This document shows, one piece after another, positions 29,048-37,879 of a stretch of 64,000 nt of DNA. The notes under the pieces are model-generated. The model ran no database searches, was not told the origin of the DNA, and saw nothing but the letters and a program-made list of their open reading frames with translations. A program made the position numbers and the translations under genes. This DNA comes from Sulfolobus sp. S-194. Its GTDB lineage: Archaea > Thermoproteota > Thermoprotei_A > Sulfolobales > Sulfolobaceae. Every line of letters starts with the position of its first letter. Position 1 is the first letter of the stretch. The stretch is taken from the NCBI RefSeq assembly GCF_012222305.1, contig NZ_CP035730.1:744001-808000 (forward strand). Reading direction: 5' to 3'.

Positions 29048-29797
29048 ATGACAGATATTGAAATTATTGTCCCTCTAAATGTTTCTGGGATTTGGTATCC
29101 AGTTTATACAGAAGATATAAGGTATACGGGCTCTATAGGCTTATCATTAGTATTAAATCCGCCAATAATTGTTTTTCCTAAAAAAGGTGAACCAGAAATT
29201 TATTTTAATAATCAACATGTGAATTTTCCAAATTTGAAGTATCTAAGTCTTTTAGCTAATGTAAAACTTGATATTCAGTCGGAAGTACCTTTAGGTTTTG
29301 GATATGGGCTTAGTGGTGCAATAAGTTTAGCTTATGCTTTAGCTTCTTATGAATTGTATAACGTAAAATTAGAAGATGCACTTATAATTGCTCATGAAAG
29401 CGAAATATTAACTAATAACGGGCTCGGTGATTTAATCTCTGAATATTATGGTGGAGGTTTAGTTTACAGAAAGAAGCCTGGAGCTCCAGGATATGGAGAA
29501 GTGGAAAAAATTATAGTTGAATGGGAGCCTATTTGTAGTAAACCTTTATCAAAAGAATCTACAGAGAAATTAATAAAAAACAAAAGTGATAATGCACTCG
29601 TATATATAAATCAGTTTTTACATAATCCTTCCTTATTAAAATTCTTTGAATTATCAAGAAAATTTACTAAAGAGCTCGGTTTTGTCTCACCTTTTCCAAA
29701 CTCCTTCAGAAAGAAAGGTTTAATACTTAGACTGAGAGAGTGTGAAGAAGGATGGATAAAACACACACCAGCAATCAGTGGAGCTTACGTTCATTAA
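29048..29797 (+). CDS. Pantoate kinase (archaeal, GHMP family)
   Basis: 249 residues. The GHMP ATP loop ([20 protein letters not shown]), the shortened N-terminal strand and the linkage with phosphopantothenate synthetase identify the archaeal PoK. It phosphorylates pantoate before ligation to beta-alanine, the order unique to archaea. Its end overlaps the next gene by 46 bases, a clear coupled pair. The start is the ATG after a short leader. Confidence 0.9.
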   Translation: MTDIEIIVPLNVSGIWYPVYTEDIRYTGSIGLSLVLNPPIIVFPKKGEPEIYFNNQHVNFPNLKYLSLLANVKLDIQSEVPLGFGYGLSGAISLAYALASYELYNVKLEDALIIAHESEILTNNGLGDLISEYYGGGLVYRKKPGAPGYGEVEKIIVEWEPICSKPLSKESTEKLIKNKSDNALVYINQFLHNPSLLKFFELSRKFTKELGFVSPFPNSFRKKGLILRLRECEEGWIKHTPAISGAYVH

Positions 29798-30552
29798 TCC
29801 CAGAAAATCATCCTAGAAAAGAATCTCTTATAATAAGAGAAAAGATAGTGGATGGCTTATTAGATGGCTATGTTGCACCCCAAGGATTAATTGCTCATGG
29901 AAGGGGAGAGTGTTTTGATTATCTTATTGGAGAAAAAACTCAAGAATTCGCTATTAAAGCTATAAAAGCTGGAGTTGCTTCGCTACTATTAGCTAAAAAT
30001 CCCGTAATATCAGTAAATGGTAATATGGCTGCACTAGTACCCAATGAAATAGTACAACTGGCGGAATTAACAAATGCAAAAATAGAAGTGAACTTGTTTT
30101 ATAGAACTATTGAAAGAGAGAGGAAGATTGCTGAGATACTAAAGAAGGCTGGTGCAAAAGAGGTTTTAGGTGTTGATGAAGATGCATCTGCTACTATTCC
30201 AGAACTTTTCAGTGAAAGAAGAAAAGTTAGTCCAAGAGGAATATATATCGCTGATGTAGTATTACTAGGATTAGAAGATGGGGACAGAACTGAAGCTTTA
30301 GTTAAAATGGGTAAGAAAGTTATTGCAATAGACTTAAACCCTATGTCAAGAACTTCTCAAAAAGCTAACATAACGATAGTAGATAATGTGATTAGAGCAT
30401 TTCCCAAAATGATTGATGTAGCTAAAGAACTAAGGGAAAAAAGTAAAGAGGAATTAGAACAAATAGTGAAAAATTATAATAACAAGGAAGTATTAGCCGA
30501 AAGTCTTAGATTTATAAGCAACTATCTTCTTCAGCTATCTCGGGATTTATAA
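29752..30552 (+). CDS. 4-phosphopantoate--beta-alanine ligase (phosphopantothenate synthetase)
   Basis: 266 residues. The archaeal PPS hallmarks are present: [37 protein letters not shown] and [12 protein letters not shown]. It forms phosphopantothenate from phosphopantoate and beta-alanine. The ATG at 29752 lies within pantoate kinase and is the only start that keeps the conserved N-terminal block; about 10 extra residues precede it. Its 3' end overlaps convergent panB, the preceding pathway enzyme, by 22 bases. Confidence 0.93.
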   Translation: MDKTHTSNQWSLRSLIPENHPRKESLIIREKIVDGLLDGYVAPQGLIAHGRGECFDYLIGEKTQEFAIKAIKAGVASLLLAKNPVISVNGNMAALVPNEIVQLAELTNAKIEVNLFYRTIERERKIAEILKKAGAKEVLGVDEDASATIPELFSERRKVSPRGIYIADVVLLGLEDGDRTEALVKMGKKVIAIDLNPMSRTSQKANITIVDNVIRAFPKMIDVAKELREKSKEELEQIVKNYNNKEVLAESLRFISNYLLQLSRDL

Positions 30553-31334
30553 TGTTCTTTGCCGGGGAATTTCCCTTCTTTTACCTCTGAGATATAATCC
30601 TCTATTGCTCTTCTTATTAGTTCTCTTAAATCTATATATTTCTTTGCGAAATAAGGAGTAAAATCTGAAAGACCAAGTAAGTCATGAATAACTAAAATTT
30701 GTCCATCACAGTATGGTCCTGCTCCTATACATATAGTTGGAATACTGACGCTTTCAGTTATTTTTTTGGCAACATCTGAGTAAGTGTTTTCTATTACTAC
30801 TGAAAAAACCCCAGCTTCTTCTAGTGTTTTTGCATCTCTAATTAATTGTTCCTCTTCTTTTTCTCTTTTCCCTAAAATTCTATATCCACCGATTCTTAAG
30901 AATCTTTGTGGGGTCAAACCTATATGACCCATAACAGGAATTCCAGATCTCACTATAGCCTTAACTACATCTTTCATTTCCTCTCCACCTTCTAATTTTA
31001 CTGCGTCCGCACCATGTCTAGCAAATAAACCAGCATTTTTTACCGCATCTTTGGTTGACGTCTCATAGCTTAAGAATGGCATATCAGCAACTATTAACTG
31101 CGGAGGCTTAGCCCTTACTACTGCATCTAAATGAATTAACATGTCCCTCATAGTCACTTTAAGTGTGTTCTCTTTTCCTAGAACTACCATTCCGAGAGAG
31201 TCTCCAACTAAGATACCATCAAGACTCGTTTGAGATATTATCTTCGCTGAGGGATAATCGTATGCTGTTAACATTATTACTTTCTCTTTCTTTTCCTTCT
31301 TTTTCAAGAAATCCCTTACTGTAACCTTTTCCAT
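30531..31334 (-). CDS. panB: 3-methyl-2-oxobutanoate hydroxymethyltransferase
   Basis: 267 residues from the ATG at 31334 (a TTG at 31349 would add five). [41 protein letters not shown] and [13 protein letters not shown] are the PanB signature, and the Glu at the catalytic base position is in VFSVVIENT. It makes ketopantoate from ketoisovalerate and methylene-tetrahydropterin type donor. Together with the convergent pair it completes the pantothenate branch. Its N terminus overlaps the upstream gene by about 115 bases. Confidence 0.93.
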   Translation of the reverse strand: MEKVTVRDFLKKKEKKEKVIMLTAYDYPSAKIISQTSLDGILVGDSLGMVVLGKENTLKVTMRDMLIHLDAVVRAKPPQLIVADMPFLSYETSTKDAVKNAGLFARHGADAVKLEGGEEMKDVVKAIVRSGIPVMGHIGLTPQRFLRIGGYRILGKREKEEEQLIRDAKTLEEAGVFSVVIENTYSDVAKKITESVSIPTICIGAGPYCDGQILVIHDLLGLSDFTPYFAKKYIDLRELIRRAIEDYISEVKEGKFPGKEHYKSRDS

Positions 31335-31905
31335 AAATTTTCCTAGCAATAATTGATGCTAAAGTTAATATTCTCTTTATTCTTTCAGCAATTGGCAATG
31401 TTTCCTCATATTGTGAAGCTTCATCATAAATTTCCGTTAATTTTGAAAGCTCATCAAATACCATTAACCTAAAAGTTTTCTTGTCTATTTCACTAATAAT
31501 GCTTTTCTTAGACATTAAATCCAGTTTTCTTTCTATTTTTTGCGGTTCAAGAGAGTAAAATTTTATTTTAATAAGCTCTATTTTGGGATCTCCTTCTTTG
31601 TTTTCGTTTAAGACAGTCTCTACTTGTTCCTTATCAATAAACTTCCACCAGTGCTGATTACTGCTTTTGTATGTGGTTTCTAATATACCGTAATCCTTTT
31701 CAAGAGCTCTTAAAATCATTTTAGGATCATAAGAATAACCTAGTTGTGAAAGCTTATCTACAACGTCCTTATAACTAAAATCTCCTAATTCTGGCTTGTT
31801 ATTTTCATATGAGCAATCTAAAGCTGCTTGAAGTATAATCCTTCCTTTATCTCCAAACTTCAGCAAGAACTCTAATGTTCTGTCACTAACGTTACCAGTT
31901 ACCAC
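31219..31905 (-). CDS. Hypothetical protein with winged-helix-like N terminus
   Basis: 228 residues, not recognised; GTG start. The N-terminal 90 residues ([12 protein letters not shown] ... [31 protein letters not shown]) look like a winged helix, followed by helices. The end, from about residue 190 on, is Lys/Glu/Ser-rich and read in the frame that overlaps panB. That overlap of about 115 bases with the ATG start is long for this genome. Either the true protein ends near residue 190 after a frameshift in this copy, or the long tail is real. Confidence 0.65.
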   Translation of the reverse strand: MVTGNVSDRTLEFLLKFGDKGRIILQAALDCSYENNKPELGDFSYKDVVDKLSQLGYSYDPKMILRALEKDYGILETTYKSSNQHWWKFIDKEQVETVLNENKEGDPKIELIKIKFYSLEPQKIERKLDLMSKKSIISEIDKKTFRLMVFDELSKLTEIYDEASQYEETLPIAERIKRILTLASIIARKIYGKGYSKGFLEKEGKERESNNVNSIRLSLSEDNISNES

Positions 31906-31959
31906 ATATAACTTACTTCGAATGATTTTTTATTCTAATATTTCGAAAAACATGGTATA

Positions 31960-32694
31960 ATGAATGAAGAAATTGCTGTCAGTGTTATCAATCTTAGGAA
32001 AAAGTTTGGTAATTTTTGGGCCTTAAAAGATGTTAACTTTACGGTGAAAAATGGGGAAGTATTTGGTTTAATTGGCCCTAATGGTTCTGGTAAAACTACT
32101 ACACTTAGAGTAATTGCGGGTATAATTAGGAGCTACGAAGGTATCGTAAAAGTATTTGGTTTAGACTCTGTAAAAGCTAAAAATAACGGATATATCTCTT
32201 ATATGCCAGAAGACGCCTTTCCTTATGAAAAACTTACTGGCATAGAAAATTTACAATTTTTCGCTGAACTTTACAGTCATGGTGATAAGAGGAAAACTCA
32301 AGAATTCGTTGAATTAGGCATAAAAATAGCTAATTTAGGGGATAAAATATACCAACCAACCTCAACATATAGTAGGGGCATGAAAAGAAGGCTTATTATA
32401 GCGAGGACGTTAATGGTGATGCCTAAATTAGCAATTCTTGACGAACCAACGTCAGCACTTGACGTTGACTCTGCTGTAAGGATAAGAAATACAATAGTTG
32501 AAATGTCAAAAAAATACGGAATTACAATCATTTTATCTTCTCACAATATGTTAGAAGTTCAATATATGTGCGATAATGTAGCTATGATAAATGATGGAAA
32601 GACAATTATTTCTGGTAGTCCGAATGATATCATTGAAAAGTTAAACGTTAAAAACCTTGAAGAAGCTTTCATGAAGGTGATTTCAAATGCTTAA
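31960..32694 (+). CDS. ABC transporter ATP-binding protein
   Basis: 244 residues. Walker A GPNGSGKTT, Q-loop region YMPEDAF, the signature YSRGMKRRL, Walker B LAILDEPTSALD and the switch His (SSHNM) are intact. Its closeness to ABC-2 exporters (drug, polysaccharide or lipid type) and the 8-base overlap with the permease gene make a two-gene exporter operon. The substrate is unknown. A typical A-T-rich promoter precedes it. Confidence 0.92.
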   Translation: MNEEIAVSVINLRKKFGNFWALKDVNFTVKNGEVFGLIGPNGSGKTTTLRVIAGIIRSYEGIVKVFGLDSVKAKNNGYISYMPEDAFPYEKLTGIENLQFFAELYSHGDKRKTQEFVELGIKIANLGDKIYQPTSTYSRGMKRRLIIARTLMVMPKLAILDEPTSALDVDSAVRIRNTIVEMSKKYGITIILSSHNMLEVQYMCDNVAMINDGKTIISGSPNDIIEKLNVKNLEEAFMKVISNA

Positions 32695-33862
32695 AACATT
32701 TATAAATAAAGAATTATTAGAAATTAGAAGAGACAAAAAGCTATTACTCTCTTCCATCTTATTACCCTTCATACTTTTACCTTTAATTGGCGTAATATTA
32801 TATGCATCAGTTTCTGCCCAACCTCCAGTTATAGCGGTTATAAACAATAACTCTGCAAACACTCCTTATGTTAATATAGTTACTAGTTACATTAAACACA
32901 ATGGCGGAATCGTGATAACAAATAGCACTCAAGATGCTGATGTAGTTATAGTTTTTCCAAATGAGTTTTATCAAAATATAAGTAACATATCTCGTCAAGC
33001 CTTTATTTACTTTTACGTGTTAATTTCATCAAATCAAAACGCTCTTAATATTGCAAATAATGCTTTATATACTTTATTACTTAATATATCAAATCAAAGA
33101 ATTGAGTATTTGAAAAACTTAGCTCACGTAAATGTCACTCCTTCTTCTATTAGGAATCCTATATATGTAGTTTTAGGTTATCGCTCAATAACTGGAAAAG
33201 TTGTTTCATCTGGAGTTAGTCAATTAGCTAGTTTTGCCAGAATTATTGCATTAGTATTATTTCCTAGTGCTACACCAGTAGTCTTCTATCTATTAGAAGG
33301 AATAACTGGGGAACGGGAAAGGAAGACATTAGAATCTTTACTTGCAACTCCACTCTCCATCAGGTCCTTTATCATTTCAAAATTATTTGTAGCAATAATT
33401 TTAGGAATCTTCTCTTCTTTAGGCGATATTGTAGGAACATTCTTCTTTATATCACTCTCATCTTATGCATTTAATATTTCAGTGTCTCTTACTTTCTCAT
33501 TTCTTATAATTATAGTGCTAGTCTATTTAATTTCTATTCTATTAACTGGGGCATTGAGTTTAATATTCTTATTTATACTAGGTGGTTCTACTAGAAATAT
33601 TCAAATTATTAATTTTATAATAATATCCTTTGGAATGATAGCTTCATTTGTATCACTTTTTATAAACCCAAGCCAATTAACATTTCCATTAACAGCAATA
33701 TATGGTATTCCTTATGTCCAATTAAGCCTTGGATTACTCCTATATGTATTCGGATCAATACAAGATTCCATATTCTCACTCTTGGCAACGTTAGTTGTAT
33801 CTGTATTTCTAATATTACTAGTATCCAGATACTTTAATTCTGAGAGGCTTCTCTTAAAATAA
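32687..33862 (+). CDS. ABC-2 type transporter permease
   Basis: 391 residues. An N-terminal helix (about 20-42) leads into a large outside loop (about 45-170, many Asn residues), followed by five membrane helices (about 180-205, 225-255, 265-295, 300-325, 360-385). The region GERERKTLESLLATPLS is the ABC-2 hallmark near the second helix. It exports an unknown substrate with the ATPase encoded just upstream. The ATG is inside the end of the ATPase gene. Confidence 0.9.
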   Translation: MLKTFINKELLEIRRDKKLLLSSILLPFILLPLIGVILYASVSAQPPVIAVINNNSANTPYVNIVTSYIKHNGGIVITNSTQDADVVIVFPNEFYQNISNISRQAFIYFYVLISSNQNALNIANNALYTLLLNISNQRIEYLKNLAHVNVTPSSIRNPIYVVLGYRSITGKVVSSGVSQLASFARIIALVLFPSATPVVFYLLEGITGERERKTLESLLATPLSIRSFIISKLFVAIILGIFSSLGDIVGTFFFISLSSYAFNISVSLTFSFLIIIVLVYLISILLTGALSLIFLFILGGSTRNIQIINFIIISFGMIASFVSLFINPSQLTFPLTAIYGIPYVQLSLGLLLYVFGSIQDSIFSLLATLVVSVFLILLVSRYFNSERLLLK

Positions 33863-33894
33863 AAAATATAAATTTGTATTGACAACTATAATAT

Positions 33895-34122
33895 ATGCCG
33901 GTAAAAGCGTATATATTAGTTGTAACTGCAGTGGGAAAAGAAACAGATGTGGCTAATTCAATAAAAAGAATAAATGGTGTAAAAGAAGCTAATCCAGTAT
34001 ATGGAGAATACGATGTAGTGGCGGAAATTGTTACAGATAGTTTAGATGAGCTAAATAAGGTAATTTCTCAAATTAGAAAAGATCCATCTATTTTAAGAAC
34101 TGTAACTCTAATTGTTATGTAA
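33895..34122 (+). CDS. Stand-alone Lrp/AsnC ligand-binding (RAM) domain
   Basis: 75 residues: only the alpha-beta sensing domain of Lrp family regulators ([32 protein letters not shown]), no DNA-binding helix. Such small proteins bind amino acids and assemble into dimers and octamers, often pairing with full-length Lrp proteins elsewhere. It sits 32 bases after the ABC permease and may be a separate transcript, since an A-T-rich box precedes it. Confidence 0.85.
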   Translation: MPVKAYILVVTAVGKETDVANSIKRINGVKEANPVYGEYDVVAEIVTDSLDELNKVISQIRKDPSILRTVTLIVM

Positions 34123-34123
34123 A

Positions 34124-34180
34124 TCAGAACGAGGAAATTTTTCCTCATTTTTTATATTCAGTACGTCCCTGCAACATCAT
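34124..34180 (-). ncRNA. C/D box guide RNA, 16S rRNA guide (candidate)
   Basis: Read on the minus strand the order is: box C ATGATGT (34180-34174, consensus RUGAUGA, one mismatch), a 12-nt guide (34173-34162), D' CTGA (34161-34158), a 9-nt spacer, C' ATGAGGA (34148-34142, one mismatch), a 14-nt second region and D CTGA (34127-34124). This is the size and layout of archaeal C/D sRNAs. The first guide reads TGCAGGGACGTA; by memory the archaeal 16S rRNA has UACGUCCCUGC just before the universal ACACACCGCCCG block, so 11 bases would pair. The fifth base from D' would point to the U in UACGU, about E. coli 1380. The terminal stem is weak. Confidence 0.6.
34131..34155 (+). terminator. Hairpin plus T tract after the Lrp-like gene
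   Basis: GAGGAAA and TTTCCTC (34131-34137 and 34140-34146) form a tight 7-bp inverted repeat with a two-base loop, followed by ATTTTTTAT. This looks like a plus-strand terminator for the Lrp-domain gene. It overlaps the second half of the minus-strand C/D candidate, so the hairpin may partly reflect that RNA. Confidence 0.5.
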
Positions 34181-34190
34181 AAATATAGAA

Positions 34191-34254
34191 GCAGGGGACC
34201 CACCTATGCTCATTTAGCTCTCGGGACACGAGAGCATAATCACATAGGCCCAAA
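34191..34254. other. Strong two-stem hairpin element
   Basis: Nested inverted repeats: GCTCTCG/CGAGAGC (34217-34223 and 34229-34235, five-base loop) inside CCTATG/CATAGG (34203-34208 and 34243-34248), inside GGG/CCC (34195-34197 and 34249-34251). Internal loops of 8 and 7 bases separate the first two stems. Either strand folds the same way. It could be a structured RNA, a processing signal for the guide RNA, or the 3' UTR of the ribbon-helix-helix gene at 34256. No known family is recognised. Confidence 0.55.
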
Positions 34255-34255
34255 T

Positions 34256-34561
34256 TTAACTTTTTTCATCTTTACTAATAACTTCAACCTCTTCTTCTTC
34301 ACTTTCTTTCTCTAACAATCTTTGAACTAGTTCTTCAACAAGAGCATCAAGTTGAGCAACTTTTGCTTCTAAGTAGGCTACACTTTCTTCTAATTTTTCA
34401 TACTTATCATCCTTCTCCTCCCTGTCTTCCTTATCCCTTTCTTCTAATCCTTGTCTAATATAGAACTTTACTAAGTCGGTAATCTGCACTCCAAGTTCCT
34501 CTGCTTTTCTTTTTAGTTCTTCATAAAGTGACTCTGGTAAAGATAAGTGTATAGTAGGCAA
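34256..34561 (-). CDS. Ribbon-helix-helix (CopG-like) protein with acidic coiled-coil tail
   Basis: 101 residues; TTG start, with GAGGAG about 10 bases upstream as ribosome-binding site. An N-terminal RHH of about 45 residues (PTIHLSLPESLYEELKRKAEELG ... VKFYIRQ split here) is followed by a coiled coil (about 55-88, heptads of Leu/Val) and a very acidic end. RHH dimers bind operator DNA. The long inverted repeat at 34576-34617 over its own promoter suggests autoregulation. Confidence 0.8.
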   Translation of the reverse strand: MPTIHLSLPESLYEELKRKAEELGVQITDLVKFYIRQGLEERDKEDREEKDDKYEKLEESVAYLEAKVAQLDALVEELVQRLLEKESEEEEVEVISKDEKS

Positions 34562-34575
34562 TGTATATACTCCTC

Positions 34576-34617
34576 ATGATAAAAATATATAAGTACAAAT
34601 ATTTATATCTTTATCAT
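34576..34617. promoter_or_regulatory. Long imperfect inverted repeat, candidate RHH operator
   Basis: ATGATAAAAATATAT (34576-34590) is matched by the reverse complement of 34603-34617, ATGATAAAGATATAA, at 13 of 15 positions; the arms are 12 bases apart. The block lies between the two divergent RHH genes and contains the TATA-like sequences of the minus-strand gene, so a bound protein would block it. RHH proteins usually bind such paired sites. Confidence 0.6.
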
Positions 34618-34706
34618 CATATACTCCTCTTGAAAGCACAAGATGGAAATACCGATCCAGAGAATACTTAAACCTTAGTATGAAGAATATTAATATCGGA
34701 TAAAAG

Positions 34707-34883
34707 ATGAGAGTTGTAACATTTAAAGTGGAAGAGGATTTGTTAGAACTATTAGATAGATATGCTATAAAATACGGTTTAAATAGATCTGAAGCTATCA
34801 GAAAAGCTATTGAAAGCCTGGTTAAAACAGAGATCGACAAAGAGACTGTACCTGTTGCAAAAGTTGAGAAGGTTAGACTTTAA
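34707..34883 (+). CDS. 58-residue ribbon-helix-helix protein
   Basis: A short ORF begins at the ATG at 34707 and ends at TAA 34881-34883. The start [20 protein letters not shown] gives the beta strand and first helix, and [12 protein letters not shown] the second helix of an RHH/CopG DNA-binding fold; a short charged tail ([12 protein letters not shown]) follows. Its RHH is complete despite the size. It points away from the second RHH gene and its 3' end overlaps the convergent hydrolase by 11 bases. A TATA-like TACTTAAACC lies at about 34667-34676, some 30 bases before the start. Confidence 0.85.
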   Translation: MRVVTFKVEEDLLELLDRYAIKYGLNRSEAIRKAIESLVKTEIDKETVPVAKVEKVRL

Positions 34884-35493
34884 AAATAAGAACTGACCCC
34901 TTTTCAATACTATTTTCGTCAACTTCTTTTTCTCTTGTTTCTATAATTTTTCTATTTACAACTTCTAGGAAATTATCTAAAGGATCTAATGGCATAAAAT
35001 GCCCTTTAACCCAGTAATGCATTGGAATTGTTATTTTAGGATTTAATTTGTCTATTATTTCTTTTGCTTCTAAAGCATTTATTGTTATAACTCCTCCTAC
35101 TGGGATCATCAATATGTCTGGATTCCTTATCTTCTCTAGGATTTGTTCATCTGGCATATGACCAATATCGCCCATATGAACAATCAGTTTTCCATTTGAG
35201 TTTATAATCTTATAAATAGCAGTTTCTCCTCTTCTTTTTCCTTTTTCCTTATCATGATATGCTTTTAATCCTTCAATCGTATATGAAGCATAATTAAATT
35301 CTCCATAATATTTAATTTTTACATCTTTATGAGGAATTATTTCATAAGCATTATGGTCATAATGATTATGAGTTATAAGAATTAAATCAGCTTTAGTTTC
35401 AGGTCTGGGTAAGCCTATACTTCCTCCATCATGGGGATCTAAAAGTATTTTATTATCTAGAAGAAAAGAAGAATGATAGAAAAACTTTATCAT
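34873..35493 (-). CDS. Metallo-beta-lactamase-fold hydrolase (UPF0173-like)
   Basis: 206 residues. [11 protein letters not shown] gives the HxHxDH motif; MGDIGH and PMHYWVKGH supply the further ligands. The short form, starting [21 protein letters not shown], resembles the UPF0173 group of metal-dependent hydrolases with unknown substrate. It overlaps leuA-like by four bases at its start, so it is second in a two-gene operon. Confidence 0.82.
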   Translation of the reverse strand: MIKFFYHSSFLLDNKILLDPHDGGSIGLPRPETKADLILITHNHYDHNAYEIIPHKDVKIKYYGEFNYASYTIEGLKAYHDKEKGKRRGETAIYKIINSNGKLIVHMGDIGHMPDEQILEKIRNPDILMIPVGGVITINALEAKEIIDKLNPKITIPMHYWVKGHFMPLDPLDNFLEVVNRKIIETREKEVDENSIEKGSVLIFKV

Positions 35494-36650
35494 ACTTTAA
35501 TCTTTTTGCTACTAACTTTAATAGCTATCTCTTTAGCAACATCAACATTTACCTTTTGACCATTTTCAGCAAGTTTCTTTATTTCATTTAATACTTCTCT
35601 TAACTCTTGATCATCTAAGTAAATTCCTTGTTCCTCAAGAAGTTTTTTCAAACCATGTATACCACTATGTTTTCCTAATGCCAATCTTCTGAAGTTACCT
35701 ACTTCCTCAGGAGATATTGGTTCATAAGTTAATGGGTTCTCAATAACCCCATGTACATGGATACCAGCTTCATGGCCAAATGCATTTTCTCCTACTATTG
35801 CCTTAAAGTAAGGAACTGGGACGCCAGTTAGCTCTGATACAAGTCTGCTTGTTTCGTACAACTTATATGTTTTAATATTAACTTCATATCCCAAAAGCTT
35901 TTTCAGTGCCATCACTACTTCTTCTAATGATGCATTTCCAGCTCTTTCTCCAATTCCATTAATAGTTACATGAACTTGTCTAGCTCCAGCCATCACTCCA
36001 GCAATTGAGTTAGCTGTTGCTAAACCAAAATCATTATGGCAGTGTACACTTACAATTTTATCTTTAGTTACAGAAACAATATCTTTAATTAAATCATAAA
36101 ATTTGAAGGGATGCATAACTCCAACAGTATCTGGTATATTTATTCTATCAGCCCCAGCCTCAATAGCAGTACTTACAGCTTTTAATAAGAAATCTTTATC
36201 AGTTCTTGTGGCATCTTCTGGGGAATATTCAACTATTAAACCATGGTCTTTAGCGTATCTAACTGATTCGTAAATTTTATCTAGCACCTGCTCCCTCGTC
36301 ATTTTTAGTTTATATTTTAGATGTATATCAGAAGTAGCAATGAACACATGAATGCTTGATATACCAGTATCGATGGTCTTATCGATGTCTTGCTTATTTG
36401 CTCTTGATAACCCTATAACCTCAACCTGATCTCCAACTTCTTCTAGGATTTTCTTAGTAGCTATAAATTCTCCCTCAGCAGCTGCAGGAAAACCAGCTTC
36501 TATTACGTCAACTCCTAGTTCTGCCAGTTTTCTTGCTATCGTAACTTTTTGCTCTACTGTTAAATCTATACCAGGAGCTTGCTCACCGTCTCTTAACGTT
36601 GTATCAAATATTCTAACTTTTTTTGAATTAACCGAGAATTGACATCCCAA
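35490..36650 (-). CDS. leuA: 2-isopropylmalate synthase-type enzyme
   Basis: 386 residues. [16 protein letters not shown] at the N terminus, [13 protein letters not shown] (metal-binding His pair) and [15 protein letters not shown] are the HMGL/LeuA signature; the [10 protein letters not shown] motif follows. It ends after about 385 residues, with no LeuA allosteric dimer domain. Acetyl-CoA plus 2-ketoisovalerate to isopropylmalate is the best guess; citramalate and homocitrate synthases share the motifs and cannot be ruled out. A TTG start gives 10 residues before the family block. Confidence 0.8.
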   Translation of the reverse strand: MGCQFSVNSKKVRIFDTTLRDGEQAPGIDLTVEQKVTIARKLAELGVDVIEAGFPAAAEGEFIATKKILEEVGDQVEVIGLSRANKQDIDKTIDTGISSIHVFIATSDIHLKYKLKMTREQVLDKIYESVRYAKDHGLIVEYSPEDATRTDKDFLLKAVSTAIEAGADRINIPDTVGVMHPFKFYDLIKDIVSVTKDKIVSVHCHNDFGLATANSIAGVMAGARQVHVTINGIGERAGNASLEEVVMALKKLLGYEVNIKTYKLYETSRLVSELTGVPVPYFKAIVGENAFGHEAGIHVHGVIENPLTYEPISPEEVGNFRRLALGKHSGIHGLKKLLEEQGIYLDDQELREVLNEIKKLAENGQKVNVDVAKEIAIKVSSKKIKV

Positions 36651-36670
36651 AATATCTGTTACTTAAAAAA

Positions 36671-37216
36671 TTATAAATCTTTGCTTAAAACCTGTTCGAT
36701 TATCTGTTTAGCTATTTTTAGTTTGTTTCTTTTAATCCAGTTAGCTGGTAAATTCTGTTCATAATAAGGTTTTGAATATTTTCCTACATAACCAGAGTCA
36801 AAGTCCATTCCATAAAGCACAATTTCTTTAGCTTTGAAGAGTTTTGCTAAAATTACAGCTCTATCTCCATCAGTAAATCCACCGAATAAATGAATATTTC
36901 CAAAGGGGAAAACTTGTGCTGAACCTATGACAATTTTCATATTATCTACCTTGTATAATTTGCTAATATTATCACCATGTGCATGAACTACGTAAATTGA
37001 TTCTTTTGGAAATGAAGAAATTCCATCTAAATCAGTTACAATTATATCTGGAATGATCCCACGTTCATATAAGTAATTGGTTGCTCCATCTGCTGAAATA
37101 ACTAAATCTTCATTAATTTCATTTACAGATAATAGATTAGGACCGGCACCTACAACTGCTACTCTTTTATCTCTAATAATATTAAGTTTCTCTACGAAAT
37201 CGTTTTTTATTTTCAT
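36671..37216 (-). CDS. mptE: 6-hydroxymethylpterin diphosphokinase, MptE-like
   Basis: 181 residues. [13 protein letters not shown] at the N terminus, [25 protein letters not shown] and a metal-binding [14 protein letters not shown] match the MptE/DUF115 family, which activates 6-hydroxymethyl-dihydropterin with ATP in archaea lacking bacterial FolK. Pterin-locus neighbours (PTPS at 38857 and DHPS-related at 39626) support the role. The start at 37216 precedes the 75-base gap to the next gene. Confidence 0.85.
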   Translation of the reverse strand: MKIKNDFVEKLNIIRDKRVAVVGAGPNLLSVNEINEDLVISADGATNYLYERGIIPDIIVTDLDGISSFPKESIYVVHAHGDNISKLYKVDNMKIVIGSAQVFPFGNIHLFGGFTDGDRAVILAKLFKAKEIVLYGMDFDSGYVGKYSKPYYEQNLPANWIKRNKLKIAKQIIEQVLSKDL

Positions 37217-37290
37217 GTTTAATAATAATGCGGAATAGTAATCATCTTTATAAGAATAGCCAAAATATGCTCTTATTCTTGAATAAAAAT

Positions 37291-37485
37291 TTAACCAGTA
37301 GTAAGGATCTTGAAATATACTACATCACCTTCATCTTTTATAATTTCAATTTTAAAGTTATTCTTAATATATTGAAAATAAGGATTATTTTTAGATATTT
37401 TATAGACAATATTTTCATTAGGAAAAAGTGCATCAATCACATTTGAACCGCAGATGTCTTTATCCAAATCAACTGTGAAACTCAT
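37291..37485 (-). CDS. Small hypothetical protein of the pterin/HEPN region
   Basis: 64 residues from the ATG at 37485, which overlaps the HEPN stop by 17 bases; a longer 72-residue version starts at 37509. Not recognised. Two or three strands and one helix are plausible. The segment [12 protein letters not shown] faintly recalls the KEOPS subunit Pcc1, too weak to call. It is the last gene of the operon that starts with the degenerate nucleotidyltransferase. Confidence 0.5.
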   Translation of the reverse strand: MSFTVDLDKDICGSNVIDALFPNENIVYKISKNNPYFQYIKNNFKIEIIKDEGDVVYFKILTTG

Positions 37486-37879
37486 CAAATACATTATTGG
37501 CAAGTTCAAATATTTCTTCTAATTCCTTTATCAATCCTTTTGCTTCAAAATTTCTTATAATCACAGAATCCTTAAATGAAGATTCATCAAGCAAAGTTAA
37601 AGGATATAGTTTTTCCTCCATGAGTTGAAGCCTTCTAACTAAAGCTATTTCTTTTTCTTCTGTTAACTTTGAAAGAATTAAGTTAAGTTTCTGTGACGTA
37701 TGTTCTTCTAGTGAATAATAACCATAAAGTGCTAATAGTGCTTTACTTAGATTCTCTACAAAATTGTAAGAGTTATCTAAGGTACCTACTAGGTCTCCTT
37801 CTTCTAATGAAGTTTTAGCTTGTTTTAAATATCTAAAAGCGTTGCTTAGATATTCAGATGATAGTGCGCTATTATTCAT
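37469..37879 (-). CDS. HEPN-domain-like protein
   Basis: 136 residues, all helical. The run AFRYLKQAKTSLEEGD followed by NSYNFVENLSKALLALYGY and EEHTSQKLN matches the HEPN helix pattern. The Rx4-6H catalytic motif that toxin HEPN RNases use near the C terminus is not present. The start overlaps the stop of the nucleotidyltransferase-like gene (ATGA at 37876-37879), the standard arrangement for HEPN/MNT pairs. A non-catalytic, housekeeping or scaffold role is therefore more likely than a toxin. Confidence 0.65.
   Translation of the reverse strand: MNNSALSSEYLSNAFRYLKQAKTSLEEGDLVGTLDNSYNFVENLSKALLALYGYYSLEEHTSQKLNLILSKLTEEKEIALVRRLQLMEEKLYPLTLLDESSFKDSVIIRNFEAKGLIKELEEIFELANNVFDEFHS

Noticed and set aside
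34191-34254. H/ACA guide RNA reading of the hairpin
   Set aside because: Internal loops resemble a guide pocket, but there is no ACA box at the right distance and no K-turn/K-loop.
34112-34315. Plus-strand ORF of 67 codons over the intergenic RNA region
   Set aside because: It runs antisense through the C/D candidate and the hairpin, has a low-complexity Phe-rich end and no family resemblance.
34574-34840. Minus-strand ORF of 88 codons between the RHH genes
   Set aside because: It is antisense to the convincing 58-residue RHH gene and spans the inverted repeat; composition is not protein-like.
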